From a virus, in IMG/VR virus record IMGVR_UViG_3300005467_000015, positions 1-46,700 of that record: DNA of 46,700 bases; one strand, written 5' to 3'. A program made the position numbers and the translations under genes. A model generated the notes under the pieces. That model was not told the origin of the DNA. It made no database searches and was given only the letters and a program-made list of their open reading frames with translations. Positions 14,067 to 20,612 of the stretch are shown one piece after another. Numbering within the stretch: the first letter of the stretch is position 1; every line of letters starts with the position of its first letter.

Positions 14067-14242
14067 ATGCAATAATTTTCACAGGTGGTGGTAAAGGGAA
14101 TCCATTGCCGCAATGGTTTGTTGATGAATTTTGTTCAAAAGAATTTTGGGATAAAATGGACGCTATTCGCGATTCCAGTAAATATTTAAGAAAGGATGAA
14201 TGTAGTCCTGAATTGCGTCATGCAACCATGCTCGAATTCTAG
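14063..14242 (+). CDS. 59-aa phage protein, unknown
   Basis: MNAIIFTGGGKGNPLPQWFVDEF... starts within the NinB stop (ATGA) with GGAGG in front. The C-terminus is KDECSPELRHATMLEF. No family recognised. Confidence 0.6.
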   Translation: MNAIIFTGGGKGNPLPQWFVDEFCSKEFWDKMDAIRDSSKYLRKDECSPELRHATMLEF

Positions 14243-14296
14243 ATTACTTACATTCAGCGCAGGCTACGAACAATACGCTAATCGCCGGGGTGGATA

Positions 14297-14800
14297 ATGA
14301 CTAAATTCAGATGGCATCGTGGTGGGCTTGATGAATCCATGGCAACAGTTATAGACGTTGAATCATTCGAGCATTTGCGTCTGCTTATACAGGAAAGGGA
14401 TCAACGGACTTTTCCTGATATGCCAGTTACGATTGAAATGAAAGTAGAGCCCTATGGCTTTGATGACAGAATAAACTGGAATACTTATATCGTTACGAAA
14501 AGAATCGTGGAGGCCAACGAATCTTTTATGGCTTGCGGATTTACCAATGGACCATTATTTCGTGAGGTACAGCTTCCTGATGCACAACCAAATGTATATA
14601 TTGATCAGTTTGCAATGGCAAATATCGATCCACAAATCCAATACCGCGAATGCATGACGCCAGGATGCGGGCAGCGCTTCAGAATTCAGGCTGAGGATTC
14701 ATGGCTCTGTGAGGTCTGCACTAACAAAGCGCTGGAGAAGCGCCGGCAGGATCGGGTGGCTGAATCGGTCAACAGGGCTAATCGGCGGGCGATGAAGTGA
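14297..14800 (+). CDS. phage protein with C-terminal zinc ribbon
   Basis: 167 aa. The N-terminal ~110 residues are of unknown fold. Residues ~118-142 contain CMTPGCGQRFRIQAEDSWLCEVC, a clear four-Cys zinc ribbon. A basic tail follows (EKRRQDRVAESVNRANRRAMK). It is likely nucleic-acid binding, perhaps a transcription or replication accessory (inference). Confidence 0.7.
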   Translation: MTKFRWHRGGLDESMATVIDVESFEHLRLLIQERDQRTFPDMPVTIEMKVEPYGFDDRINWNTYIVTKRIVEANESFMACGFTNGPLFREVQLPDAQPNVYIDQFAMANIDPQIQYRECMTPGCGQRFRIQAEDSWLCEVCTNKALEKRRQDRVAESVNRANRRAMK

Positions 14801-15003
14801 TTGATGAGAAAGGTCGTTGTTGTGGTAGAAAGCCATTAGTGTATAAGCGGCCAATACATTATCTATACTGCTGCCGTTGCAATTCTGAATATCATTTTGG
14901 CAGTCATGAACAAATAGCCAATTGGGCGTGGCAAAAAGTTGATGATAAATTCGAGCCAACACAGCTAATTAAAAACGCCTATCCAAATGGCAAGAAAGAA
15001 TAA
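14797..15003 (+). CDS. small zinc-ribbon protein
   Basis: 68 aa from GTG 14797, overlapping the previous stop (GTGA). CCGRKPLV...YLYCCRCNSEYHFGS supplies two Cys pairs of a zinc ribbon. The stop overlaps the next ATG (TAATG). Confidence 0.6.
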   Translation: MIDEKGRCCGRKPLVYKRPIHYLYCCRCNSEYHFGSHEQIANWAWQKVDDKFEPTQLIKNAYPNGKKE

Positions 15004-15389
15004 TGTATATCGAACGCAAGATTAATAAATACAAAGCCATCAAGACAAATTATGGCGGATATAACTATCCAAGCAAGCTCGAAGCCTCGATGGCTTATGA
15101 GCTAGACATTCGCAAGAAGGCCGGAGAGATTGCTGACTGGGAACGACAATTCTCCGTAGAAATGCCTATTTACAATGCGCATGGAAAAGTGATTTATTCG
15201 ATAAAGCACAAAATTGATTTCAGAACGCATGAGCATGATGGAACATTTGTGCTGATAGAGACGAAGGGGTTTTTAACAAGCGATTATGTATTTCGCAGGA
15301 ATCTGTTAGAAAAGGTTTGGTTGCCGGAACACCCTGATCATACTTATGAAGTGGTTAAAGAGAAATCTAAGCGCTGGAGATTGGCATGA
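15003..15389 (+). CDS. DUF1064 endonuclease-like protein
   Basis: 128 aa. KYKAIKTNYGGYNYPSKLEASMAYELD, the E-W...R region (GEIADWERQFSVEM), HKIDFRTHEHDGTFVLIETKG (a D...E-x-K metal site) and a C-terminal RW match DUF1064, a small restriction-endonuclease-fold protein found in phages. It may act as a Holliday junction or structure-specific nuclease, a role suggested for some relatives. It lies between zinc-ribbon genes, in the late part of the early operon. Confidence 0.85.
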   Translation: MYIERKINKYKAIKTNYGGYNYPSKLEASMAYELDIRKKAGEIADWERQFSVEMPIYNAHGKVIYSIKHKIDFRTHEHDGTFVLIETKGFLTSDYVFRRNLLEKVWLPEHPDHTYEVVKEKSKRWRLA

Positions 15390-15811
15390 AACAAGATCAG
15401 TTCATGGAATTGATTGGTGCGAAAGTTAATCAAGAAACCGATGCTATGTGTGCTGAAGCGGGCCAAATGACATTGGGCGAATTACTGGCGTGGATGGAAG
15501 GATTCGATCATGCGCTGCCTGTTGAATTTGACATAGGATATGCGCCGTATAGTTTTATGAGTTATCGTGGCTATTATCGATATATTGCTATTGATAGGAG
15601 TGATGGCGTTAAAACTGTCGATCAGTTTATCAAAGATATTAAAGATGCCATTGGCCACACTTATACAGGCTATAAAGGTGGTGATTTTACTATGACTAAA
15701 ATGACGCCAGTTTGGGTTTCTGAATATGGAGCTAGCTCCAGTATTGGCATTATTGGCGTTGAAACTACAACTGATAAAGTTATTTTGAAGACTGCGCAGA
15801 TTGATCAATGA
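15386..15811 (+). CDS. phage protein, unknown function
   Basis: 141 aa. It contains MTLGELLAWMEGFDHALPVEFDIGYAPYSFMSYRGYYRYIAI, a pattern of small phage proteins of unknown function, and ends with a beta-rich region. It overlaps DUF1064 by 4 bp and the next gene by 4 bp. Confidence 0.7.
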   Translation: MKQDQFMELIGAKVNQETDAMCAEAGQMTLGELLAWMEGFDHALPVEFDIGYAPYSFMSYRGYYRYIAIDRSDGVKTVDQFIKDIKDAIGHTYTGYKGGDFTMTKMTPVWVSEYGASSSIGIIGVETTTDKVILKTAQIDQ

Positions 15812-16158
15812 TCGAACACAGAACCTACAGCGACAAGAAACTAAAAGCGCCGGTTGACTCGGATTCCATTGAACAACAGGTGCAAGCCTTTCTGGCCAAG
15901 GGTGGAAAGATCAATCAGATTCCGACAGGTCAAGGCGGCGAAGGCTGGACGCCAATCATCAGCCCATCCACCGGCATGATTGCGGGACAGGATGGCAAGA
16001 TGGGCATCAAAGGCTTGTGCGATCTGGTCAATCGCTCGCACTCCTGGGTGGTCAAACAGATTCAGTTGGGCAAAGGCCCACGATTCACCCTGAATGCCAA
16101 AGGCGAAAAGCGATTTGACAGGGATGAATCATTGGCCTGGTATCGGAGTTTGAAATGA
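15808..16158 (+). CDS. phage regulator-like protein
   Basis: 116 aa. VQAFLAKGGKINQIPTGQGG (residues ~25-44) is a recurrent N-terminal module of phage DNA-binding proteins. The C-terminal half (MGIKGLCDLVNRSHSWVVKQIQLGKGPRFTLNAKGEKRFDRDESLAWYRSLK) has the layout of an excisionase/AlpA-like winged helix. It could regulate the late genes (inference). Confidence 0.65.
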   Translation: MIEHRTYSDKKLKAPVDSDSIEQQVQAFLAKGGKINQIPTGQGGEGWTPIISPSTGMIAGQDGKMGIKGLCDLVNRSHSWVVKQIQLGKGPRFTLNAKGEKRFDRDESLAWYRSLK

Positions 16159-16481
16159 TTGAATTAAAAGATTGCCCATTCTGCGATATGCGTCCACCAG
16201 TCCATATGGAAGGCTGCTTCCTGGATAGGATTTTGGTTAAGGCCGACGATATTAAGAGGTTTGCCAGTGCTTGGAATGAGCGCGCTCATCAAATAAATCC
16301 AGCAGTTTCTTCTGATGCACAGATGTTCCATATTGTTATGCAGCATTTGCAAAATATGAATATGGAGCACGGCCTCTGTCAGCCAAGAGAACGGATGGCG
16401 TGCACAAACTGTAATTCTCGCGAGGCATTAAAGAAAATAGAAATGTCTTATCAAGGTCCGCGAATAATGCCTGCCAGTTAG
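16155..16481 (+). CDS. Lar-like restriction-alleviation protein
   Basis: 108 aa. It begins MIELKDCPFCDMRPPVHMEGC and has AFxSAWNERAH-like spacing typical of Lar family proteins (CPFC ... W N x R). A second Cys cluster (CQPRERMACTNCN) follows. Lar of prophage Rac reduces host type I restriction. Assignment rests on the N-terminal motif only. Confidence 0.6.
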   Translation: MIELKDCPFCDMRPPVHMEGCFLDRILVKADDIKRFASAWNERAHQINPAVSSDAQMFHIVMQHLQNMNMEHGLCQPRERMACTNCNSREALKKIEMSYQGPRIMPAS

Positions 16482-16509
16482 GATACATCAAACCATCGGA
16501 TTATTTGAA

Positions 16510-16629
16510 ATGGGCCAATCCATGACCGCCTTCCAGCTCAAGCTACAGATAGCCAAATGGTATCGGCCCATCCAGAAAGGCATACGGGCTGAGAATGTGA
16601 GGCTGGCGAATAAGTTGGTGATGGTTTAA
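16510..16629 (+). CDS. 39-aa basic peptide
   Basis: MGQSMTAFQLKLQIAKWYRP... is helical and basic (KGIRAENVRLANKLVMV). An internal ATG at 16522 is an alternative start. It is the last small gene before the Y RNA promoter. Confidence 0.4.
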   Translation: MGQSMTAFQLKLQIAKWYRPIQKGIRAENVRLANKLVMV

Positions 16630-16634
16630 ATAGT

Positions 16635-16662
16635 TTGACTTTGTTGGATTCTGTTGTAATAT
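16635..16662 (+). promoter_or_regulatory. sigma70-like promoter of the Y RNA / Ro60 locus
   Basis: TTGACT (16635-16640), a 16-bp spacer and TAATAT (16657-16662), directly after the stop of the preceding small gene. It predicts transcription from about 16669, at the 5' edge of the first candidate Y RNA, and continuing into the TROVE gene. Confidence 0.65.
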
Positions 16663-16668
16663 GGTTTC

Positions 16669-16838
16669 AGCAGTGGCGTAGTTAAGAACTTCTTCGACTT
16701 GTAATCGAGTGGTCGGTGGTTCGAATCCATCCGCGTGGTTTAAAGACTCCGCGTAGCTCAGTTGGTAGAGCACTTTAGGTCTTAGCGCTTGTTCCCTGCA
16801 CAGTTTTAGATTTGCCGTGGTGAATGGTTAACCGTTAC
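16669..16838 (+). ncRNA. candidate YrlA-type Y RNA with a tRNA-like module
   Basis: The RNA is placed by the promoter at 16635-16662, by its position immediately upstream of a Ro60-like (TROVE) gene, and by its structure. GTGGC (16673-16677) near the 5' end can pair with GCCGT (16814-16818, with G-U pairs), enclosing a full tRNA-like fold at 16693-16772. GGTTAACC at 16826-16833 fits the UURACC motif of the 3' strand of the Ro-binding stem of bacterial Y RNAs. The partner 5' motif is only approximate (GGCGTAG, 16675-16681, against GNCGAA-G). Y RNAs bind Ro60 and tether it to effectors such as PNPase in Deinococcus. The exact ends are not certain. Confidence 0.65.
16693..16772 (+). other. circularly permuted tRNA(Thr)-like module
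   Basis: In order: anticodon arm TTCGA-CTTGTAA-TCGAG (16693-16709, anticodon TGT at 16700-16702); variable loop TGGTC; T arm GGTGG-TTCGAAT-CCATC (16715-16731); acceptor 3' strand CGCGTGG (16732-16738); 8-nt closing loop; acceptor 5' strand CTCCGCG (16747-16753, one mismatch and one G-U); TA; D arm GCTC-AGTTGGTA-GAGC (16756-16771). Every tRNA arm is there, but the 3' half precedes the 5' half, the acceptor end is closed by a loop, and no CCA follows. The D-loop GG and T-loop TTC needed for the elbow contact are present. It therefore should mimic tRNA shape without being charged. Confidence 0.75.
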
Positions 16839-16842
16839 TTCT

Positions 16843-16973
16843 TGGGGGAGCGGAAGCGGGTCGAAAGACAGCGCACGTATACACGGTGCCAGTTTGTTCC
16901 CGGCTCATAATTTGGGTGGTGAAGATCAGGAATCCTTCTTGCTATGAAATGAGCCTGATCGCTTATTCCCCCA
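16843..16973 (+). ncRNA. second candidate Y RNA / structured leader of the TROVE gene
   Basis: Closed by TGGGGGA (16843-16849) with TCCCCCA (16967-16973). Inside, AGC-GGG (16855-16860) pairs with CCC-g-GCT (16899-16905), and GTCGAAAG (16860-16867) matches the GNCGAAN(0-1)G motif of the Ro-binding stem. AAA 16864-16866 faces TTT 16893-16895, and C16862 faces G16896, leaving the bulged G expected in that stem. An apical hairpin, GCACGT/AC-g-GTGC with an ATAC loop, occupies 16873-16889. A further hairpin, GATCAGG/CCTGATC, is at 16924-16930/16953-16960. It ends 27 bp before the TROVE start. It could be a separate YrlB-like RNA or a 5' UTR bound by the protein. Confidence 0.5.
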
Positions 16974-17000
16974 CTATGAGCCCTCAACCGAGGACTTGCT

Positions 17001-18308
17001 ATGCGTACCAACGTTAAGAATGTAAACACCCTGAAAACCGCCGAAGGCGCACCCGCTGCGCACTTGACTCCTATTCAACAACTCCGTCGTTCCGTCATGG
17101 CGTGCCTTCTGTGGGAAGATTCCTTCTACGAAAATGGCGAGTCAATCGCTGACCGCATCCAGAATATCGTAGAACAGCTCACCGCGCATGAGATCTCCGA
17201 GATCGCTATCGAGGCCCGCACGAAGTTCAAACTGCGCCACGCGCCTTTGCTGCTCGCCGTAGCGATGGCCAAGAAAGGCGGCCGTGTGGTCGGTCAAACG
17301 ATTGAGCAAGTGATTCAGCGTGCTGACGAATTGGCCGAATTCCTCTCGCTGTACTGGCGCAACGGGAAAACCCCGCTATCCAAACAGGTCAAAATTGGAT
17401 TGGCGCGTGCGTTCCGTAAATTCGATGCCTACGCACTGGCGAAATACAACCGCGACAATGCGGTGAAATTGCGTGACGTATTATTCCTGACCCACGCCAA
17501 ACCGAAGGACGAAACACAAGCAGCCATTTGGAAACAATTGGTCGAAGGCACTCTGGCTGCGCCCGATACTTGGGAGGTCGCCCTATCAGGTGGCGCGGAC
17601 AAGAAAGAAACGTTCACCCGGCTGCTGGCCGAAAAGAAACTCGGCTATATGGCGTTACTGCGCAATCTGCGGAATATGGAGCAAGCTGATGTCGATCGCG
17701 CCTTGGTCGAAGTCGCTTTACTGGAAGGGGCCGCAAAGTCCAAAGCCTTGCCGTTTCGCTTCATCGCTGCGGTACGTGCAGCTCCTTCGTTCGCGCAGTC
17801 GATCAATGCGGCGCTGCTGGCCTCTCTGGGCAATATGGAGCGCCTGCCCGGCAAAACGGTGTTGCTAATTGATGTGTCAGGCTCGATGGATGGCAAATTG
17901 TCGGTGAGGTCGGATTTGACCCGGATGGATGCGGCTGCCGCTCTGGGTGCGCTGATTGCGGGAATTGCACAAACACGCGTGTTCACTTTCTCGCACAAAT
18001 TGGTCGAAGTGCCTGCATGGGCTGGATTGCCTTTATGTGATGGGATTATCCAATCTCAGCCGCATGGCGGGACTTATTTAGGTCAAGCGATTCACGACCT
18101 GTTAGCGCATGTGGAGGATTTCGATCGTTTGATCGTGCTCACCGACGAGCAAAGTCATGATCGTGTGGATGCGCCGCAAGGCAGTAAAAACTACATGATC
18201 AACGTGGCTTGTGAAAAAAAAGGTGTGGGTTATGGGGCATGGACGCGTATCGATGGATTTAGCGAGGCAATTGTTGAATACGTCCGACAGTCCGAAGTTC
18301 CTCACTGA
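17001..18308 (+). CDS. rsr: Ro60/Rsr-like TROVE-vWA protein
   Basis: 435 aa. Residues ~20-280 form the all-helical TROVE ring of Ro60/Rsr (RRSVMACLLWEDSFYENGESIADRI, KFKLRHAPLLLAVAMAK, FLSLYWRNGKTPLSKQVKIGLARAFRKFDAYALAKYNR, RDVLFLTHAKPKDETQ, GYMALLRNLRNMEQADVD). Residues ~285-430 are a von Willebrand A domain with intact MIDAS: DVSGS at ~291-295, the Thr in GGTYLG, and LTDEQSHD. Ro60 proteins bind Y RNAs on the outer ring surface and misfolded RNA 3' ends in the hole. In Deinococcus, Rsr works with a Y RNA and PNPase in RNA degradation. Two candidate Y RNAs lie directly upstream. ATG 17001 has GAGGA upstream. Full family length and no broken residues seen. Confidence 0.95.
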   Translation: MRTNVKNVNTLKTAEGAPAAHLTPIQQLRRSVMACLLWEDSFYENGESIADRIQNIVEQLTAHEISEIAIEARTKFKLRHAPLLLAVAMAKKGGRVVGQTIEQVIQRADELAEFLSLYWRNGKTPLSKQVKIGLARAFRKFDAYALAKYNRDNAVKLRDVLFLTHAKPKDETQAAIWKQLVEGTLAAPDTWEVALSGGADKKETFTRLLAEKKLGYMALLRNLRNMEQADVDRALVEVALLEGAAKSKALPFRFIAAVRAAPSFAQSINAALLASLGNMERLPGKTVLLIDVSGSMDGKLSVRSDLTRMDAAAALGALIAGIAQTRVFTFSHKLVEVPAWAGLPLCDGIIQSQPHGGTYLGQAIHDLLAHVEDFDRLIVLTDEQSHDRVDAPQGSKNYMINVACEKKGVGYGAWTRIDGFSEAIVEYVRQSEVPH

Positions 18309-18474
18309 GGCGGAGCTTGCTGAGCGGTGGAAGTTGAGCAAAGATTATTTGTCCAATCTCCGCCGTGCTGGCAGGGTTCCACCCTACATTCAGCGTGGCC
18401 AAGGCAGGGCGCTTTACCCGTTGGATGGTGTTGAGGCTTATGAAAAAGCCAATCTGCATATAGCTAAGCCGTGA
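18253..18474 (+). CDS. excisionase/MerR-like helix-turn-helix protein
   Basis: 73 aa from ATG 18253. FLTEAELAERWKLSKDYLSNLRRAGRVPPYIQRGQGRALYPLDGVEAYEKAN is a complete HTH_17/excisionase-type winged helix. The start is uncertain: GTG 18211 would overlap TROVE by 98 bp, while TTG 18271/18274 lie behind a GAGG and give ~66-67 residues, all of which keep the domain. It lies between TROVE and the terminator at 18540. It might control the lysis/late promoter or act as a Xis-like protein, though no integrase is visible. Confidence 0.75.
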   Translation: MDLARQLLNTSDSPKFLTEAELAERWKLSKDYLSNLRRAGRVPPYIQRGQGRALYPLDGVEAYEKANLHIAKP

Positions 18475-18539
18475 ATTGCAAGTATCTGACGAACAATCTA
18501 AAATGGCCTCAGCTACGAGGTCTTGGCTTCTTTAGGCAT

Positions 18540-18563
18540 GCCGGTCTGGTGATCGGCCTTTTT
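18540..18563 (+). terminator. intrinsic terminator after the Ro60 operon
   Basis: GCCGGTC (18540-18546), loop TGGT, GATCGGC (18551-18557, one G-U pair), then CTTTTT. It separates the early/Ro60 transcription unit from the lysis cassette. Confidence 0.75.
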
Positions 18564-18577
18564 ACTGAGGATGAAAC

Positions 18578-18652
18578 ATGATTTATGCAGCTGGAGGCGG
18601 CAGGCAGCCGACCAAAAACAAGTCAAAACCCTCTAAGCCAAAGGGGAAGTAG
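18578..18652 (+). CDS. 24-aa Lys/Pro/Gly-rich peptide
   Basis: MIYAAGGGRQPTKNKSKPSK... ends KPKGK. The TAG shares a base with the GTG of the next gene (TAGTG). AAGGGGAAG inside its last codons doubles as the ribosome site of that gene. It may be a leader peptide for translational coupling or a small nucleic-acid-binding peptide. A similar Lys/Pro-rich mini-gene is at 28089. Confidence 0.45.
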   Translation: MIYAAGGGRQPTKNKSKPSKPKGK

Positions 18653-19140
18653 TGGATTTACAACAACAGATATACGGCGTTCTGCTTCTCATCGCCGCCA
18701 TTCTGAACATCCGCCAGCCCAAGATGCTGGCACTCACTGCCGTCTCCGCCCTGTATTTGCTCGTTCTCCCCCTGTTCCTCCAGTATCTCTTCCCGGTCAA
18801 TCTGCCTGATACTGTAATTTGGTACTGGTTCCTGGCCGTGGTAGAGCTAAGTTACCTGATTTCCGCCATTGCCCTATGCTGTGGCCCGGCATCCCAAGCG
18901 ATTGCAGCGATCTGCGGTTGGAACATCCTTGCTCATGGCATGGGTGCTTGGGCTTATAGCCATGATGGCCCGTTTTATTATGTTTACCCAATTGCCTTGG
19001 TAACGGGTGAAGTTTGTCAGATATTGGCCTGTCTAATCATGGCAAAACCCTGTGTACGGGTTTTATACCTGGCCAGCCAAAAACTAAAAATAGGAAAAAA
19101 TTGGGATGGATGGCATCAATTGGTGGGGGACATTGGCTAG
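18652..19140 (+). CDS. polytopic membrane protein in the lysis cassette
   Basis: 162 aa from GTG 18652, with four to five hydrophobic segments (QQIYGVLLLIAAILNI, LALTAVSALYLLVLPLFLQYLF, VIWYWFLAVVELSYLISAIALCC, ASQAIAAICGWNILAHGMGAW, PIALVTGEVCQILACLIMA). Position first in the lysis cassette suggests a role in the cytoplasmic membrane, perhaps as a holin/antiholin accessory or superinfection-exclusion factor. Its family is not recognised. Confidence 0.65.
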   Translation: MDLQQQIYGVLLLIAAILNIRQPKMLALTAVSALYLLVLPLFLQYLFPVNLPDTVIWYWFLAVVELSYLISAIALCCGPASQAIAAICGWNILAHGMGAWAYSHDGPFYYVYPIALVTGEVCQILACLIMAKPCVRVLYLASQKLKIGKNWDGWHQLVGDIG

Positions 19141-19450
19141 TGTTCTCTCCTCCCTGGGAGTAGTGGGCACTTTCCTGATTTTCGTAGGCAAGCGTATGAT
19201 TGCTGAACAGGCTGTGTCGCGTGACGAATACGAAGAGGATCAGTTCAAATTACGCACCGATATCGAGGAAATCCGGCGTTTTGATGGTCGCTTGAACACT
19301 ATTGAAGCCAAGGTCGATGTACTGAAGGATTCAATAGACGATGCCTCTGACCGTAGTGAAAAACAATTGACTGGCGCTATGTCCAATGTCCGTGATCGAA
19401 TCGAAGATTTAAAAGGTCTTATTGAGGCAAGGGTGGGGCGCCGGCCATGA
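19106..19450 (+). CDS. membrane-anchored coiled-coil protein, lysis cassette
   Basis: 114 aa: one N-terminal transmembrane helix (WWGTLASVLSSLGVVGTFLIFVG), then ~75 residues of charged coiled coil (EEIRRFDGRLNTIEAKVDVLKDSIDDASDRSEKQL). This topology fits an i-spanin or a pinholin-associated protein. Its neighbours (holin and lipoprotein) make an inner-membrane spanin plausible, but the sequence alone does not settle it. It overlaps the previous gene by 35 bp. Confidence 0.6.
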   Translation: MDGINWWGTLASVLSSLGVVGTFLIFVGKRMIAEQAVSRDEYEEDQFKLRTDIEEIRRFDGRLNTIEAKVDVLKDSIDDASDRSEKQLTGAMSNVRDRIEDLKGLIEARVGRRP

Positions 19451-19662
19451 GCGAATGGAAATGCTGGTATCTCAGTCGAGCCATCTGGGGCGGTCTCGTA
19501 GCGCTTGGTGCAGGGGTAGCGGGTCTCTATGGCTATGAGGTGACCCCCGATGACCAAAAGACGCTGGCTGAGTTTCTGACCGCTTCGGGCGCCGCCATAG
19601 GAGGTATAGCTGCTGTCTTTGGTAGAATCATGGCTACCCATCAAATAGGTAAACCCGAATGA
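19447..19662 (+). CDS. putative holin
   Basis: 71 aa with two hydrophobic segments (AIWGGLVALGAGVAGLYGYEV and FLTASGAAIGGIAAVFGRIMA) joined by a short polar turn, and charged ends. Size, Gly/Ala-rich helices and position before a lipoprotein and the endolysin are typical of a class II holin. Overlaps both neighbours by 4 bp. Confidence 0.75.
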   Translation: MSEWKCWYLSRAIWGGLVALGAGVAGLYGYEVTPDDQKTLAEFLTASGAAIGGIAAVFGRIMATHQIGKPE

Positions 19663-20009
19663 ACCGACTCATCGACAACCGCCGGATCGAATACCTGTTT
19701 TGGGGCATCTGCCTAACCCTGCTGCTGACCGGCTGCGTGACTCCTCCCCCCGCTCAAAGCCCTGCCGATGCTCTAGGACAAGCGATCAGTTCCATTGATG
19801 CTGCAGCCCTCTCAGTACGCTCTGCCGAGCTGTCAGGCACGATCACGACTGAACAGGCCCTGATGGCCAAAGGTAAGCTGGATCAAGCCTATGCGCTCGC
19901 TGATAAGGTCAGGCTAGGCGATCCCACGGTTAACCCTAAGGATGCTCCAGCGCAGATTCACACAATCCTCAGCGCCGTTCTTGCCATGATCCCGGAGACT
20001 ACGCCATGA
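19659..20009 (+). CDS. lipoprotein of the lysis cassette (possible o-spanin)
   Basis: 116 aa with a signal sequence ending in the lipobox LLTGC (Cys ~27), followed by a Pro-rich segment (VTPPPAQSP) and a helical C-terminus (TTEQALMAKGKLDQAYALADKVRL). The mature protein should be lipid-anchored in a Gram-negative envelope. Rz1-type o-spanins are short and Pro-rich, and this one is longer, so the spanin role is tentative. Confidence 0.7.
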   Translation: MNRLIDNRRIEYLFWGICLTLLLTGCVTPPPAQSPADALGQAISSIDAAALSVRSAELSGTITTEQALMAKGKLDQAYALADKVRLGDPTVNPKDAPAQIHTILSAVLAMIPETTP

Positions 20010-20221
20010 CAGAAACGCCTACTTTCCAGCTGCGCGTTGTTCAAGAAAAGGCCGAACTGGATGAAAAGCTGAAGAAGCTGATTGCCTTTTTTGAGACAGA
20101 AAGCTATCGACAACTGCTCGAGGAGGAGCGCGACCGGCTTGATCGTCAATGCGGCGCAATGAGTGATTACTCGCGAATCCTTGGCGAACGAATCAATGCA
20201 TTTATGGAGGTTGCCCAATGA
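20006..20221 (+). CDS. crAss001_48-related small coiled-coil protein
   Basis: 71 aa. FQLRVVQEKAELDEKLKKLIAFFET...LLEEERDRLDRQCGAMSDYSRILGERINAF matches the compact pattern (xRVVxEKxELDxKLxKLxxF...MxxYSxILGERIxxF) of a small helical-hairpin family found across many phages. Role unknown. Overlaps the lipoprotein and the next gene by 4 bp. Confidence 0.85.
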   Translation: MTETPTFQLRVVQEKAELDEKLKKLIAFFETESYRQLLEEERDRLDRQCGAMSDYSRILGERINAFMEVAQ

Positions 20222-20415
20222 AAGAGCCGGAGCCCAGCCGATTTCAAATGATCGTAATTGGTGCAGTTTTTGTATTGGTGCCAGCTTTGTTTTTTGGAGT
20301 TATCACTGGCGTACTAATCAATCCTTGGGTCGGTGCTCTATTTGGTTGGGCGGCAATTGGCATCGGCATCAATGCTGTCCGCCCCCGTCCTGAGCGTGGA
20401 GAATATCGCCTATGA
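20218..20415 (+). CDS. two-helix membrane protein
   Basis: 65 aa with two transmembrane helices (MIVIGAVFVLVPALFFGVITGVLI and WVGALFGWAAIGIGINAV) and a basic tail. It is a second holin-like or antiholin-like candidate next to the putative holin at 19447. Confidence 0.6.
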   Translation: MKEPEPSRFQMIVIGAVFVLVPALFFGVITGVLINPWVGALFGWAAIGIGINAVRPRPERGEYRL

Positions 20416-20612
20416 ATCCCGAAGAGATCGTCCTGGCCCTCAAAATCATCGATGCCGGTTTCGTGGCCCTAGCCAACTACAACATCACAGAACAAGCCTA
20501 CATCGATCTGCGCAAGGCCAAAGGTGGCCCGCTCGAGATGGCGGACCTTGCCCCTCTATTCGCCAAAACACGTCAGGATATTGACGCTATAGGCACCGGA
20601 AAACCCGCATGA
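20412..20612 (+). CDS. small helical protein, unknown
   Basis: 66 aa: LALKIIDAGFVALANYNITEQAYIDLRKAKGGPLEMADLAPLFAKTRQDIDAI. The layout of helices and the GGPLEM turn parallel the next gene's protein, so the two may be old paralogues. Function unknown. Confidence 0.65.
   Translation: MNPEEIVLALKIIDAGFVALANYNITEQAYIDLRKAKGGPLEMADLAPLFAKTRQDIDAIGTGKPA

Noticed and set aside
16673-16738. Ordinary tRNA-Thr gene
   Set aside because: Anticodon and T arms are good, but the sequence upstream has no acceptor 5' strand (only 3 bp can pair) and only a 3-nt-loop mini D arm. The matching acceptor strand and full D arm lie downstream, so the permuted reading fits better.
16543-16773. 76-aa minus-strand frame over the Y RNA
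   Set aside because: It contains the reverse of the tRNA-like module (a frequent false protein, NHADGFEPPTTRL-type) and has no ribosome site.
18211-18252. Longer start (GTG 18211) for the HTH gene
   Set aside because: It would overlap the TROVE gene by 98 bp, has no ribosome site, and the extra residues are only the other frame of the TROVE gene.
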